This document shows positions 1-11,863 of a stretch of 64,000 nucleotides of DNA, piece after piece (position 1 is the stretch's first letter; each line of letters begins with the position of its first letter). The stretch is taken from positions 2,108,001 through 2,172,000 of the forward strand of contig JAQOTA010000053.1 in the NCBI GenBank assembly GCA_029532415.1, in the 5' to 3' direction. The position numbers and the translations under genes are program-made. The stretch comes from Marasmius tenuissimus (lineage: Eukaryota; Basidiomycota; Agaricomycetes; Agaricales; Marasmiaceae). Under the pieces are notes generated by a model that worked only from the letters and a program-made list of their open reading frames with translations, did no database searches and was not told where the DNA came from.

Positions 1-2
1 TA

Positions 3-293
3 TTTATTGGCGTCGAATGGGAGGATGGTGCTTCGGCAGAGGAGATCCGGGCTCAACAGGAGGTGCTGAAGCAAGCTGTCGGCGCCATGGAGGAACTTGA
101 GCCTGGAAGGGGGTCCTACGTGAACGAGGGGTCGTTGTACGAACCGAATCCCCAATGGACCTACTTTGGCGATCACTATGATAGGCTATTGGAGATCAAA
201 GATCAACACGACCCGAATGGACTGTTTGTAGTGGCATCTGGCGTTGGATCGGAAAGGTGGGGCGACGGACTGAACTGTCGGGTAGATCAGTGA
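3..293 (+). CDS. FAD-linked oxidase (BBE-like), C-terminal fragment cut by window edge
   Basis: The open frame runs from the first bases of the window to a TGA at 291-293. It encodes the C-terminal part of a secreted FAD-dependent oxidase of the berberine-bridge-enzyme-like type. The residues around SYVNEGSLYEPNPQW and the following YFGDHY are the conserved BBE C-terminal domain, which packs near the flavin. The stretch is closely similar to the C-terminus of the next gene (1275-3255), with the same ending GLNCRxDQ, so the two are tandem duplicates on the same strand. The start and the FAD-binding domain lie upstream of the window. Substrate cannot be told from this part. Family assignment is firm. 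Confidence 0.9.
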   Translation, partial: FIGVEWEDGASAEEIRAQQEVLKQAVGAMEELEPGRGSYVNEGSLYEPNPQWTYFGDHYDRLLEIKDQHDPNGLFVVASGVGSERWGDGLNCRVDQ

Positions 294-1233
294 TAGTTTT
301 CCACAAGTTGCTACCTGATTCACATCGACCGTTCTTGTTTCTTCAACTCTTCGATTACAATAAGAATGCTTGCTTAACATACCTCAATACTCTGTTGCGA
401 GCTCTCAGTGTCTCCGCCATTGCCGAGGGCGGTCTGGAGGTGGCTGTTGGTCCCTGTTGGTCCCCATGCTGTGGACAAATCCGACTACCATATGACCTGG
501 GCACAGCTTTCCTTCAAACCTCCACTCTGGGTCTGAACTCGACGTCGACCTCCGTCAGATATCCTCACGATATCTACAACAGCTGAGATCATCCTTCAGC
601 AAGAATCTTAGAAAGTTGCCTCTGAAAGGCGGTGTCAGGCAAAGCCTGGGCATATTGAATTGGGCAGCGGGCTGGTTGTGAGTTCGTCATCTTAGCAGGC
701 ATGAATTGACTAACGTCTTTGTAGCTCATCACCTTTTAGTCAATCGGCATCTCCCTAATGGTGTGACTCTAAAGTAGTCCTGCAAGGGTATGGTCTAGCA
801 GCAGCTGGGTATCAATCAACGATGCGCCGTTAATAAACGAACAGTCAAATAATCGTTTCCGCACAGGCTACACTGGCAAGTGCAACGGCAAAGCTCAATC
901 CACCCAGGTTATTGCAGGCTAGAGAAGGTACTGAGCCCAGAGCCGGTTGTCACTGCGCATTCGCCGACCCGTCCCTTGATAGATCGCGAAGAAAACTTCC
1001 CATCCGTCCTCCGAGGTAAGAGACTCTCGCTGCGCATGTCGACCTACTCAATTTTCTCCAGATATTCAGGGCCATTGAACCCCGGGAGCTTGAGTGAAGT
1101 GCGCAGCGTCTATGCGAGCTTTTCGCCTACTGAGTTGACACCCAGAATGCATCAACTAATGCCTGATCTCGCAGGCCACTTCCAAAGCTGCGGGCAGGGA
1201 CTCGGGCTGCACACCCACGTAACGAAACCGCAC
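294..1233. other. intergenic region between tandem FAD oxidases
   Basis: About 0.95 kb without a supported gene. The open frames here are short, lack family resemblance and show no exon-like splice framing. It holds the terminator of the upstream oxidase and the promoter of the next one. Confidence 0.6.
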
Positions 1234-1244
1234 GTATAAAACGG
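1234..1244 (+). promoter_or_regulatory. TATA box of the second FAD oxidase
   Basis: A clean TATAAAA-type element (GTATAAAACGG) lies about 35 bp upstream of the ATG at 1275, which implies a very short 5' leader. It supports 1275 as the true start. Confidence 0.6.
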
Positions 1245-1274
1245 TGGACCCGCGCCTCTTCAACCCCACACAAA

Positions 1275-3255
1275 ATGTTCAGAATTCCGCTCCTTCCCCT
1301 CATCGCAATATCCGTGCTCTCATTTACTTTTGGCTCCGCAGGAAAGGGACAGGACGCTGGCAGCAGCTGCAAGTGCCTCTACGGCGATGCTTGTTGGCCC
1401 TCTGAGTCTCAATTTGCGGAACTCTCCTCCCAACTCTCCCAACCTCTCATTCACCCTGTGCCATCCGCGTCGGCTTGCTACCCAGCTGAAAATCCCTCCC
1501 CGGATTGTGCTGTCGTACAAGCCAACTCTTTCAATGGCACCTGGCGCGCAGACCAAGCTGGATCGTACCAGAACGTGAACTTTGAGGGATACATATTCCT
1601 GAATGGGAGTATCAGCGCATGTCATTTGGACGTGTCGCTGGGCGTTCCGTGCGAGCAGGGAAACGTGCCGCCCATTGGCGTCGACGCGAGGAATGCCGGT
1701 GATATACAGGCAGCGGTCAAATTTGCGACGGACAATAACTTGAGGCTCGTGGTCAAGAATACAGGGTGAGTCTACCTCCGTCCGAGCGGCTGGCATGTTT
1801 TACTGAGGCTGGCTTTAGGCATGATTACCTCGGACGAAGCTCGGCTAGGAATGGGTTCATGATTTGGACTCACCACATGAAGAGCATCAGCTACAGCGAA
1901 ACCTTTGTTCCAGAAGGAGGACCAGAGGCCGAGACCTATCAAGGTATCTTCCTCGTTTTCTTGGTTGGTATATCCTCAGTCTGATCTACCTACGTTTCTA
2001 AGCACTTACGCTCGGTGCTGGTGTCCAATGGCGTGAAGCATATGCAGCCGCACAAGAAAACAATCGATACGTCGTTGGTGGTATCTCACCCGACGCTTCT
2101 GTCGGAGCCGCTGGGGGTTGGATTGGCGGTGGCGGTCACAGTGCATTCGCGCCTAAATACGGATTAGGCAAGCTCACTCGCATAGCCCTTCTCGACCACG
2201 CTCTCACCCTTTAGTCGCAACCAGGTGTCGACAATGTCATCCAGCTCACCATCGTCACGACTAATGGAGAACATGTGACTGCCAACGCACACTCCAACCC
2301 CGACCTCTTCTGGGCTCTTCGCGGAGGAGGCCCTGGTACCTACGGCGTCGTCACAACTGTCACTTACAAAACCCACCCGATTGAACCTCTTGTCGCGGGC
2401 CTCGTCACAGCCAACTTCTCTTCAATCGAAATCGCCAAGTCTGTCGGGACAGAGTTTCTCAAGCTTCAACCAGAACTCTCTGACGCCCAATGGGGTGGAT
2501 ACAGTTTCTACCGCCAAACAAACTTTGTCTATATATTGTACGCGCCCACCGCGACGATGGAGCAAGTCAACGCGACTCTTGGACCATTCCTCGATTATTT
2601 GAAGAACACAGCTGGGGAGAACAACATGCAAGCAGTAATGTTCCCCGCGCCGTCATTCTATGACGTGGTCGGTCGACTCGGCGCAAACCTTGATCCCCAA
2701 GTCGGTATTAATATCGAACTGGCCTCGAGACTGTATACGAGGGATTTGTACGAGGCGGAGCCGGAAAGGATGGCGGAGACGTTTTTGAGGATGCCTGGGA
2801 GTTTGGGTGTTGCGATTGCGTGAGTCGATATTTCGTTTCTGACACGAGCCGCTTGATGCTCACTAGATCCCATCGATAGTCACGTCGCGGGTGGTGTGGC
2901 CTCTCAAATCGACCCCGATTCTGTTGGATTGAACCCAGCCTGGAGAAGCGCGCTTGGCTTGGTGTTCACAGGCGCTCAGTGGGATGGGAGTGCTTCCGCG
3001 ACAGAGATTCAAGCCCAAAAGGACGTGCTGAAGGAAGATGTTGATGTTTTGGAGAGCCTCGAGCCTGGAACGGGTTCATACGTGAATGAGGGGTCCTTGT
3101 ATGAACCGAACCCTCAGTGGACGTACTTTGGTGACCATTACGAGAGGCTACTGGAGATCAAGGACAAGTACGATGCGAAGGGGCTCTTCGTTGTGGCTGC
3201 TGGTGTTGGCTCGGAGAGGTGGAATGACGGGTTAAATTGCCGGAAGGATCAGTGA
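1275..3255 (+). CDS. secreted FAD-linked oxidase (BBE-like / VAO family)
   Basis: Exons read as 1275-1765, 1819-1943, 2003-2167, 2225-2819 and 2880-3255. The product is a secreted flavoprotein that oxidises an alcohol, sugar or aromatic substrate with oxygen; the exact substrate is not readable. An N-terminal hydrophobic signal peptide (MFRIPLLPLIAISVL...) is followed by Cys-containing mature sequence. The FAD-binding PP loop has the motif NTGHDYLGRS, whose His is the usual 8-alpha-histidyl attachment site. Further on, GGWIGGGGHSAFAPKYGLG is the second FAD signature. The position that carries the second covalent Cys in bicovalent BBE enzymes is Ala-Gly here, so single covalent attachment is inferred. 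The BBE domain ends in GLNCRKDQ. Intron 3 (2168-2224) has GC-AG ends. Tandem paralogue of the gene ending at 293. Confidence 0.9.
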
Positions 3256-3503
3256 AGATGGAGTCAAATTCCATAATCACGAATATTGTATTCTGAGCGC
3301 CGATTTTCTGAGCTTTCCTTTTCCTCCACGTTCGTTATACATGCACATAAATATCCTGCGCTCTTTTTTGGATTGAATAGATATGCTGTCGATGGTACAG
3401 GTTGGGAAGCTATAAGAGGCCGTGGAACACCGATATCGCGTCTAGAAAAGGTTAGTGTGCCATGTGCAAGCTGTGCTGCTGTAGCACCTTCCGAAAACGG
3501 ACA

Positions 3504-3559
3504 TTCGAGAATGTTCGAGTGCAACTACCATAAAGGGCAACCCCCGGATTGTTCGAGAA
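3504..3559 (+). promoter_or_regulatory. heat-shock elements upstream of hsp90
   Basis: Positions 3504-3516 read TTCGAGAATGTTC, a perfect three-unit heat-shock element (TTCnnGAAnnTTC). A second two-unit element, TTCGAGAA, lies at 3552-3559. Both sit 160-220 bp upstream of the Hsp90 ATG at 3723, the expected place for Hsf1 binding. Sites are seen directly; binding is inferred. Confidence 0.75.
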
Positions 3560-3722
3560 GTAAATTTTGAAGTACAAAAGGTTCGACGCGTCCCTTCTCT
3601 TATTTCTTCACTTTTTTCTCCCTTTTCTTCCACTTTTCTCACCCTACAAAAAAGCTGTAGGTCCCGTCACTTCGTTGTTGCTTGTTTCCTTCTCTCATCG
3701 ATCATTATCATTCTACAGCACG

Positions 3723-6194
3723 ATGGCTTCAGAAAGCTTTGGATTCCAAGCTGAAATCAGCCAGCTTCTCGACCTTATCATTAGTGAGTATTCTACATGA
3801 CACCATGCGGCAGGTTTTGACGATCATTGTCAGACACCTTCTACTCGAACAAGGAGATTTTCCTTCGTGAACTTATCTCCAACTCCTCCGATGCTCTCGA
3901 CAAAATCCGTTACCAGTCGCTGACCGACCCCTCCGTTCTGGAGTCTGAGAAGGAGCTCTACATTCGTATCACCCCCGACAAGGAGAACAAAATCCTCAGC
4001 ATCCGCGATACTGGTATCGGTTTTACCAAGGCAGACTTTGTTAACAACCTTGGCACGATCGCAAAGTCCGGAACAAAAGTAAGTCGTGCGCCACCGCAAT
4101 GTAGAGCTTTCCACTGACCTGCCTCTCACAGGGCTTCATGGAAGCTTTGAGCTCTGGCGCCGATATCTCTATGATCGGTCAATTCGGTGTTGGTTTCTAC
4201 TCTGCCTACCTCGTTGCTGAGCGCGTGCAAGTCATTTCGAAACACAACGACGATGAGCAGTACATCTGGGAGTCCGCGGCTGGTGGTACCTTCACCATCA
4301 CTCCCGATACCGTTAACCCTCCTCTTGGACGCGGAACTGAGATCCGCCTTTACCTGAAGGAGGACCAGACCGAGTACCTTGAGGAGAAGAGGATAAAGGA
4401 GATCGTCAAAAAGCACTCCGAGTTCATCTCGTACCCCATTCAGTTGGCTGTCACCAAGGAAATTGAGAAGGTGCGCGTCTTCATTTGGCCTATGCTCCTT
4501 GCAAGTTTCTGACGCGTTCTACAGGAAGTCGAAGACGAGGAGGAGGCCAAGGAAGACGATGAGGAGAAGCCTAAGATCGAAGAGGTCGAAGACGAAGACG
4601 AACAGAAGGAGAAGAAGACCAAGAAGGTCAAGGAGATGCAAACCACCAACGAGGAGCTGAACAAGACCAAGCCTATTTGGACGCGTAACCCCAACGACAT
4701 CACCCAAGAAGAGTACTCTGCCTTCTACAAGAGCTTGTCCAACGACTGGGAGGACCACCTCGCTGTCAAGCACTTCTCGGTTGAAGGTCAGCTCGAGTTC
4801 AAGGCCATCCTATACGTTCCCAAGCGGTAAGCGTCACGACTTTCGCCGCGACTGGCTTGCGCTGATAGGTTCTGGTTAGTGCACCCTTCGACCTCTTCGA
4901 GTCGAAGAAGAAACGCAACAACATCAAGCTTTACGTCCGACGTGTCTTCATCATGGATGACTGTGAGGATCTCATTCCCGAGTACCTCAACTTCGTCAAG
5001 GGTATTGTCGACTCCGAGGACCTTCCTCTCAACATCTCTCGTGAGACCCTTCAGCAGAACAAGATCCTTAAGGTCATCCGCAAGAACATCGTGAAGAAGT
5101 GCATGGACCTCTTCTCAGAGATTGCTGAGGACAAGGACAACTTCAACAAGTTCTATGAGTCCTTCGGCAAGAACTTGAAGCTGGGTATTCACGAGGACGC
5201 TCAGAACCGAAGCAAGCTCGCTGAGTTCCTTCGATTCTACTCCACCAAGGCTACCGACGAGCAAACCTCGCTCAAGGGTGGGTTGTGTTTTGAAGAACGA
5301 GTTCAAGACCGCGACTGACACTTTTCCTCTTTAGACTACATCACTCGTATGCCCGAGATCCAGAAATCGATCTACTACCTCACCGGCGAGTCTCTTGCCG
5401 CCGTCAAGGATTCACCTTTCCTGGAAGTCCTCAAGAAGAAGGGCTTCGAGGTTCTTCTCCTTGTTGACCCCATCGACGAGTACGCCATCACCCAGCTCAA
5501 GGAGTTTGATGGCAAGAAGCTCGTCTGTGTTTCCAAGGAGGGCCTCGAGCTCGAGGAGACTGAGGAAGAGAAGAAGGCCCGCGAGGAGGAGACCGCTCAG
5601 TACACCGAGCTCTGCACCGTCGTCAAGGATGCTCTTGGTGACAAGGTTGAGAAGGTCGTCATCTCCAACCGTATCACCGACTCCCCCTGTGTCTTGGTCA
5701 CTGGTCAATTCGGCTGGTCGTCGAATATGGTAAGAGACTTTCCCTTACAGAAGCGTTCTCCTCGTACTTACTCTCGTTCAGGAACGTATCATGAAAGCTC
5801 AGGCACTCCGTGATTCGTCGATGTCTTCCTACATGGCATCGAAGAAGACTCTCGAGCTGAACCCCAAGAACCCGATCGTGAAGGAGCTCAAACGCAAGGT
5901 TGCCGAGGACAAGGGCGACAAGTCCGTCCGCGACCTCACATTCCTGCTCTTCGAGACTGCTCTCCTCACCTCCGGTTTCACTCTCGACGACCCGACATCT
6001 TTCGCCAAGCGAATCCACAGGATGATCTCGTAAGTCACTCTCCTTCGGACCTTATTTGTACATGATACTGATCATGTCTGTTTTCCAGCCTCGGTCTCGA
6101 CGTCGACGAGGAGGAGGAATCTGCACCCGCCGCCGAAGCTGCCCCCACTTCAACAGAAGCAGTCTCTACTTCCGCTATGGAAGAGATTGACTAG
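3723..6194 (+). CDS. HSP90: cytosolic heat shock protein 90 (ATP-dependent chaperone)
   Basis: Seven introns (starts near 3784, 4079, 4471, 4828, 5277, 5729 and 6030) join to a protein of about 700 residues, normal for cytosolic Hsp90. The N-terminal GHKL ATPase domain has [21 protein letters not shown] and [12 protein letters not shown], and [14 protein letters not shown] charged Glu/Lys linker follows (near residues 210-260), then the middle domain with [13 protein letters not shown] and the catalytic-loop region SRETLQQNK, and the C-terminal dimerisation domain. It folds kinases, receptors and other clients in the cytosol. Two oddities: the nucleotide-pocket motif usually GIGMTKADL reads GIGFTKADF, and the C-terminal TPR-docking peptide usually MEEVD reads MEEID. 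No ER or mitochondrial signal is present. The upstream heat-shock elements fit stress induction. Confidence 0.97.
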
Positions 6195-6677
6195 ACGATT
6201 AGAGCTAGAGTAGAGTGGTTCTCGCGTTCTTGACTTGTGGGGCGTTCGTCATTCGCTTGCTTTTGCTTTGGGTCTTTCTTTCTTGCTGTATCATTGATCA
6301 AAACTACGCACAATTGTACTTACTACGACAAAATCTAATGACTGCTTGCATCTCAAATATTGTGGTGAAGACGTGTGTGTCCACCTAGAGTTAAAGAGTC
6401 AGAAGTAAATTGGAATCAGGTCAAAATATGAAGCCACAAACTTGTACCCAAGGCGCCGGGAGAAATCGTAGTGTCCTCGGATGTTCGTCGACTCCAGTTA
6501 AGGTGTAAGTAATCAATAAATTATCGAAATACGGATACAGATATTTACACCAATAACTCCCATAAATCGAGAATAAAGACGAATGTTGGTATCAGGTATA
6601 TCGTATATCAAGCTGATTTCCGCGGGGTCCATAAGCCCTATCCACTCGAACCAGCAACCCATAAGCAAAGGAAACTT
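6195..6677. other. convergent intergenic region, Hsp90 / glycerol kinase
   Basis: About 0.48 kb between two stop codons facing each other. AT-rich 3' ends for both genes are expected here; no gene or repeat was seen. Confidence 0.6.
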
Positions 6678-8940
6678 TTACTCATCAACACCCTCTTCCC
6701 ATCCCTTCGACCTCTCGACAGCCTTTTGCCAACCCTCCCATTTCTTCTGTCTTTTCGTTTCCTCCAACGCAGGTTTGAACTCGGTTGTCCCCTTCGTGTT
6801 AACCTCCGCTAATGTCTCAGGGTTCGACAGATCCCAACCGAAAAGCTTAATCGCGGAGCCGGCGAGGAGGGCAGCACCAAGAGCGGTTGACCTTGATGGA
6901 ACGTGATGTGAGCTAAGACAAGGGGAAGGGGCAGAAAATGACTCACTCTCTCATTTCAGGTCGAACCACTGTGAACCCTCCGACGTCGGCCAGTACGGTC
7001 ATAGCAAGATCACCGTTCGTCATTCCACCGTCCACCTTGAGATGTTTGAGGTCCTTCCCAGAGTCGAGTTTCATGCTCTCGATGATCGCACGCGTTTGGA
7101 ACGCGTTGGCTTCCAGCGTAGCACGACAGATGTGGGAGGGATTAGTATATTGCGAAATGCCTATGCCGAGAAAACGCGGGTATCAGTATGCATCCACGGG
7201 AAGAATGCGGGGTAAGGGGGTAAAGTGCGGGGTAGATAGCGTTGTACGCACCAATGAGCAGCCCAGCAGCACCCGGATCCCAATAAGGTGCAAGAAGACC
7301 AGAGAATGCAGTGACGAAGTAGACTCCCCCTGTGTCCTCCTCCTTCGCAGCCAGGGTGTTAATTTTATCGGCAGAGTCAATGAGGCCCATGGTGTCGCGG
7401 AGCCATTTGACAGCGCTACCAGCCACGGAGACTACGTTGAGCCGCAGTGAGAATGACGAATAAGCTGGATCATATTGACGAAATACGTACTACTGCCTTC
7501 CAAGGCATACACGGGTTTCGCGTCTGGACCGACTTGATATGCGACCTGGTAGGAATTCAACGCGTAAGGTAGGTTAAGCGAAAGTGTACAAGGGCTCACT
7601 CACAGTGCTGACCAGACCGTGACTGCTCTTGACAACTTCTTGTCCAGTGTTGAAGAGCAGGAAAGCGCCAGTACCATACGTGCACTTGGCCTCGCCGTCT
7701 TTGAAGCACTTGTTGCCGACCAGTGCTGCCTGTTGGTCACCAACGAGACCAGCTACACGGACGCCCTTCAGTAAGCCAGCGGCAATCTCGCCATAGACCT
7801 CAGAAGTGGACACGATCTTGGGTAAAATCGACTCCCGGAAACCGAAGAACTTGAGTAGCGAAGGTTCCCACTGGAGGGTATTCACGTTGAGTAGTAGTGT
7901 TCTGGACGCGTTGGTGACTTCGCAGACGTGCAGGTTCTTCTCTGCACCACCGACAAGGTTCTAGAGTAATGTTCGTCGCGTTAGGTTGAGGATGGAGTGG
8001 GAATATGTATAGTGCGGCCGCAACGTACGTAGAGGACCCAAGACTCGACGGTACCGAACAGGAGGTCGTCTGCCTCGTGAGCAGCCGCAACGTCAGGATA
8101 GTGATCTATCATCCACCGTAGCTTGATCGCGGAGAAATATGTTGACAGAGGAAGACCAGTGCTGATGGCTCAGTGGTTAGGAACTGGTGATAACGGAGGG
8201 TACGTGTCGCCTACATCTGACGAAGCGCTTCAACACCCTCTTCGCCCTTCTTGAACTCTCCCTTGGCTACTTCGATACCAGTTTCCTCCAGTTTCTTCTG
8301 GAAGTGAACAACGGTGTTCTTGGTCCGTGAATCCGTCCACACGATAGCTTTGCATAGCGCCAGTCCAGTCTTCTTGCTCCATGCAACAGTAGTTTCACGT
8401 TGGTTGGTGATGCCTGTGATGAACATCATATTCGATCAGAAACAGAGTAGCTTGCGGCCGAATTAGAACTCACCGATGACTTTAACGCTGTCCTTCGTGT
8501 AACCTGCGTTCTCCAAGGCTTTTACCGCTTCCTCTATACATTTCTCTGCATGGTCTTGAATCTCCCGTGCGTCGTGATCGTGCCACCTGTGCTCGTTTAG
8601 CTCGAACCGTCGTAATTGGCATAGTTCCGACACTCACCCTGGTTGGGGAAAGTACTGAGGGAACTCGAGCTGGTGTTCAGCGACGACGTTGGCGTGCTTA
8701 TCAAATATCATAAACCGAACAGACCTGTCATATGGAAAGACCATCAGAATATTTCCCGGGAAATGATAAGCAACATACGACTCACGTCGTTCCACAATCG
8801 AGAGCACCGACGAACTCTCCCTGCTTCAACTCTTTCTTGGTGGTACTCGTGCTTGCAGCGGCAGGTGCATTCTTGGTTTCCGTTTCTTTTCCCTTCTCCT
8901 TCTCCCCCCCTTTGAGGATGCGTGACATTCTGCGGAACAT
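6678..8940 (-). CDS. glycerol kinase
   Basis: A multi-intron minus-strand gene of the FGGY carbohydrate kinase family, which makes sn-glycerol 3-phosphate from glycerol and ATP in the cytosol. Reading from the ATG at 8938-8940 (a second ATG is at 8928), a Lys-rich N-terminal extension precedes the N-terminal ATPase fold at GALDCGTT. Later come GITNQRETT and IVWTDSRT, the substrate-site signature of glycerol kinases, then [20 protein letters not shown] and LVSTV in the C-terminal half, ending GWEEGVDE with the stop at 6678-6680. The fungal enzymes are commonly induced on glycerol. Two aquaglyceroporins lie about 17 kb downstream. Internal exon ends are approximate, the family is certain. Confidence 0.93.
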
Positions 8941-9773
8941 GGTGGAAAAACGGGATGAGAGTGTGGACGAAAGTCAAGGGGAAAAGGGCGGGCTTTATGA
9001 AGCGGGGAAGGGCCAAGCGGACCGCGCGGCAGCCGGGAATCACACGGTAACAGTAGGCGGTAGGCGGCCAGTTGCCGCTGACTGGGCGTCTAAATACCCT
9101 GGCATTTTTTTCTCCCTTCACCACCTCCACAGAAAGCTCATATTTTGCGTCAAAATGAGCAGAAGTCGTTGCAAAAAAAATGTACCGACTGCCTCGTTGA
9201 CTCCCCCAGTGATAGCAACTGGAAGATACACGTACCGAGAGTACCGCGCTGCTGCGGGTGTACCCCAATTAAACCGCGGGATTGGATATCTTGAGGGGAG
9301 CTTCAGCTGACTATGTATGCTCCGTATACTTACCGCAGATTGTATCGGGGCTGTTTTGATCATCAAGGGTATCAAGTACGCCTTGACATGGAAGAATCCA
9401 CGTCGACCATGATGCAAGCAACGAAACGTCATGTGCCCAAGGCCCAAGAAACGCCAAAGAAATCTGTTGTTTTGAATCTTAAACCAAGAACCATCTGACG
9501 CACAATACAAAAGGCTGGCAAAGACTCACATGAGCGTGGCTGGAGAGCAGGATCAAATGGAAAGCCAGAAGAACCGGTGCTTTTTGCTTGTCGTTGTTGT
9601 TCAACGTTGCAACTTACGGCTCGCTAACCGTGTCAATGTATGAATGTTCCGTTGCTTATCAGCAAACTCCCACACAAGAGTATTTCCACACAGGTTCCCG
9701 AAAAAGCACTCAATAATAAACATGAAATTCTTCAACACCGATACGTATAAGCGTCAAACATACTGGCTAGCCT
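8941..9773. other. intergenic region upstream of glycerol kinase
   Basis: Promoter side of glycerol kinase. A 130-codon minus frame (9118-9510) crosses it but its residues resemble no family and it has no good start, so I treat the region as noncoding. Confidence 0.55.
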
Positions 9774-11420
9774 TCATAACCTACACCAAGAAATCCCGAC
9801 GGCCCCGAGATTGCTGGGACAGCAGTAAGTCAAAGACAGCCGCATCCCGGTGTCTCTGAAGCAATACAAACAGTCCAACGGTCTACGCTCAGGCTCTTTG
9901 GTTAAGACGACGATTGACACCGACCGTAAACATACGTTCCCCACCTCTTTTTCGTGTTCGACTCCGAGACGCGACCGCGATGTCAGTACTTCCACGAATC
10001 CCTGTGTATCCATAAGACAGTCGTGAACAAGCAGGTTCATCTCTGTGAGGGAGGGCAGGAACGGGGTGGAGGGATGTATTGCAAGTGGAACCCTGGCAAG
10101 TGAATCGAGGAAGCGCTTAATCACTATCCTGTTCGTAGCTGCTTTGGGGAGTTCTTGTGCGCCCAGGTACGTCAAAGAGGGGAGTTCTGAGAGCAGGGAT
10201 AATACCTGGGTCTGTGATTGGCAAATGGCGTAGGTGAAGGTGCGTCAAACGGAAAGACGAGCGAAGGTCGGAGAAGTCTTTGAGAACGGTATTATCCCAT
10301 ACCCATTCTCCTATGCTCAAGCCCACTCCCGAGATTGTGAGCGAAGTCAGCTCAGGAAGTGTTGAATGACACAAAACATCGTCTACTTCCATCTGATTGG
10401 CTGAATGGATCGCGAGGGACCTGACGCAATTGGACACTATATGTGCCTCATAGTCAGGCCATGCCCTAGAGGAACCACCGACCTCGTCGTATTTGACCTT
10501 TTCAAGATTATGGCAATGAGAGACGTTAGTACCAATGCTGTCAGGTTGTAGGAACGCTCGAGGCGCAAAGACTTGATATTTATCAGGGGTAGAGGCAACA
10601 GCTGCGCCGAGAAACAGAGGTCGGGGAAGATTTCGGGCGAAAGATCGAGTGTGTGGAGAGAGGGGCATGCATCGAAGAAGTCGAAAGAGAGGTTTTCTGT
10701 ATCATCCTGAAAAGAACGGCGTATCACTCTGAGCTCCTCCAGTGCCGGAAGATGACCAAGTATGTATTCCTTCAAACGTAGCGATCGGGAAGAAGGGATC
10801 GTCAAACTCCAGCGACAAGCGTTGCTACCGAGCAGACTGTTGCGTGATGTTCATGAGAGAAGGAAGAGTCCCAGGATCGATCTCATATGGAGGGAAGGCA
10901 AGCGACACTTGGAGCAACGAGTTGTTAGATCGCTGCAAGAACAAGTGTATTATAGCGGTAAGCTGGGTAAGCTTCGGGCGTGGGCCCCGCTTCCACTTTG
11001 TGAAATCAAGGCAGAAGCTGGACCAAAGGTCTGGCAGTGAAAGAATGATTTCTTGCCAGCGTCCACACACCATGGATAACCGAACCACTGGTGGGGAGCA
11101 GAAGACTTGATCCCATTCTTCTCACACGTAAAAGCGAATATCATCTCCAGAATCTCTGGCGGCATTCTGTAAATCGGCGACAAGAGCGATCGGCAGAGAT
11201 TCATGGTCGAGCTCAAATGCCTCTTTTGACGATTCAGAACGTATATCCTTGCCTGTAGCCTGTTAATTTCCGCCTGGCACCCCTTCACTTCGACCTCGGC
11301 ATCCAGGAGAAATTGTGATGACGGATTTGTTCGAGACCGTCGTGCGGAGCATTTTATGAATTTCAGCGGATCTGCGGGTGATGTGAACCTCTTGTATAGT
11401 GTTTTGGTCCATTCTGACTA
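9774..11420 (-). pseudogene. F-box / leucine-rich protein relic with frameshifts
   Basis: The minus strand holds the parts of a typical agaricomycete F-box protein, spread over several frames. A helix QAEINRLQARIYVLNRQ precedes the F-box start LLSPIYRMPPEILEMIFAF; the F-box end VCGRWQEIILSLPDLWSS is in another frame, followed by leucine-rich segments and a usual C-terminal part (FLPSLTEMNLLVHD...). Frame changes occur near 11100 (could be a very short intron), near 10525 within a TCTCTC run, and near 10200. No in-frame ATG precedes the N-terminal helix. Such proteins would pick targets for SCF ubiquitin ligase. Together the breaks suggest a pseudogene, although unrecognised short introns could repair some of them. 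Confidence 0.6.
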
Positions 11421-11863
11421 TACAACCGGTGGATGATGATGCGAGTTTTCCGAGCTGCTGCAAAGAATGAAGAGGGTAGAAGCCAGCTGGTACATTGTAC
11501 ATACGTAGCATGTACCTACGGCGCAGGCGGCCCCGGACCCAATCCTTCCGGTCCGTAATGTTGCCAATAAACCCGGCCCGCCCAGAATATCGTGATTCGC
11601 GACCCACATGCGCCCACAATAGCCTTCCAACTCGGACAAGAAGGCCATCCTTCCGTCAACATTTCAACCCAATAGCACTCATGTGGTACTTTAGTCAACG
11701 TAATTAGGGGGGACATCCGATTCGCAACCCAATCCTTAGCGGAAACCCCTTCAAGGCCGGTCAGGGGATAATGGAACAAGGAGACCGCCTCTGCTGTAGT
11801 GTCTTTCGTATATGAAATTGCTCTCTTTACTTATCTCGAACACTCACCGGAGTCAACCCAATC

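Noticed and set aside
5395..5733. Arg/Ser-rich plus frame inside Hsp90
   Set aside because: Out-of-frame shadow of a codon-biased, highly expressed exon.
8165..8190. A-box-like GGCTCAGTGGTTAGGA, possible tRNA
   Set aside because: Lies in a glycerol kinase intron or exon border and has no downstream B box at tRNA spacing.
9118..9510. 130-codon minus frame upstream of glycerol kinase
   Set aside because: Composition like a chance frame; no ATG near the start and no homology recognised.
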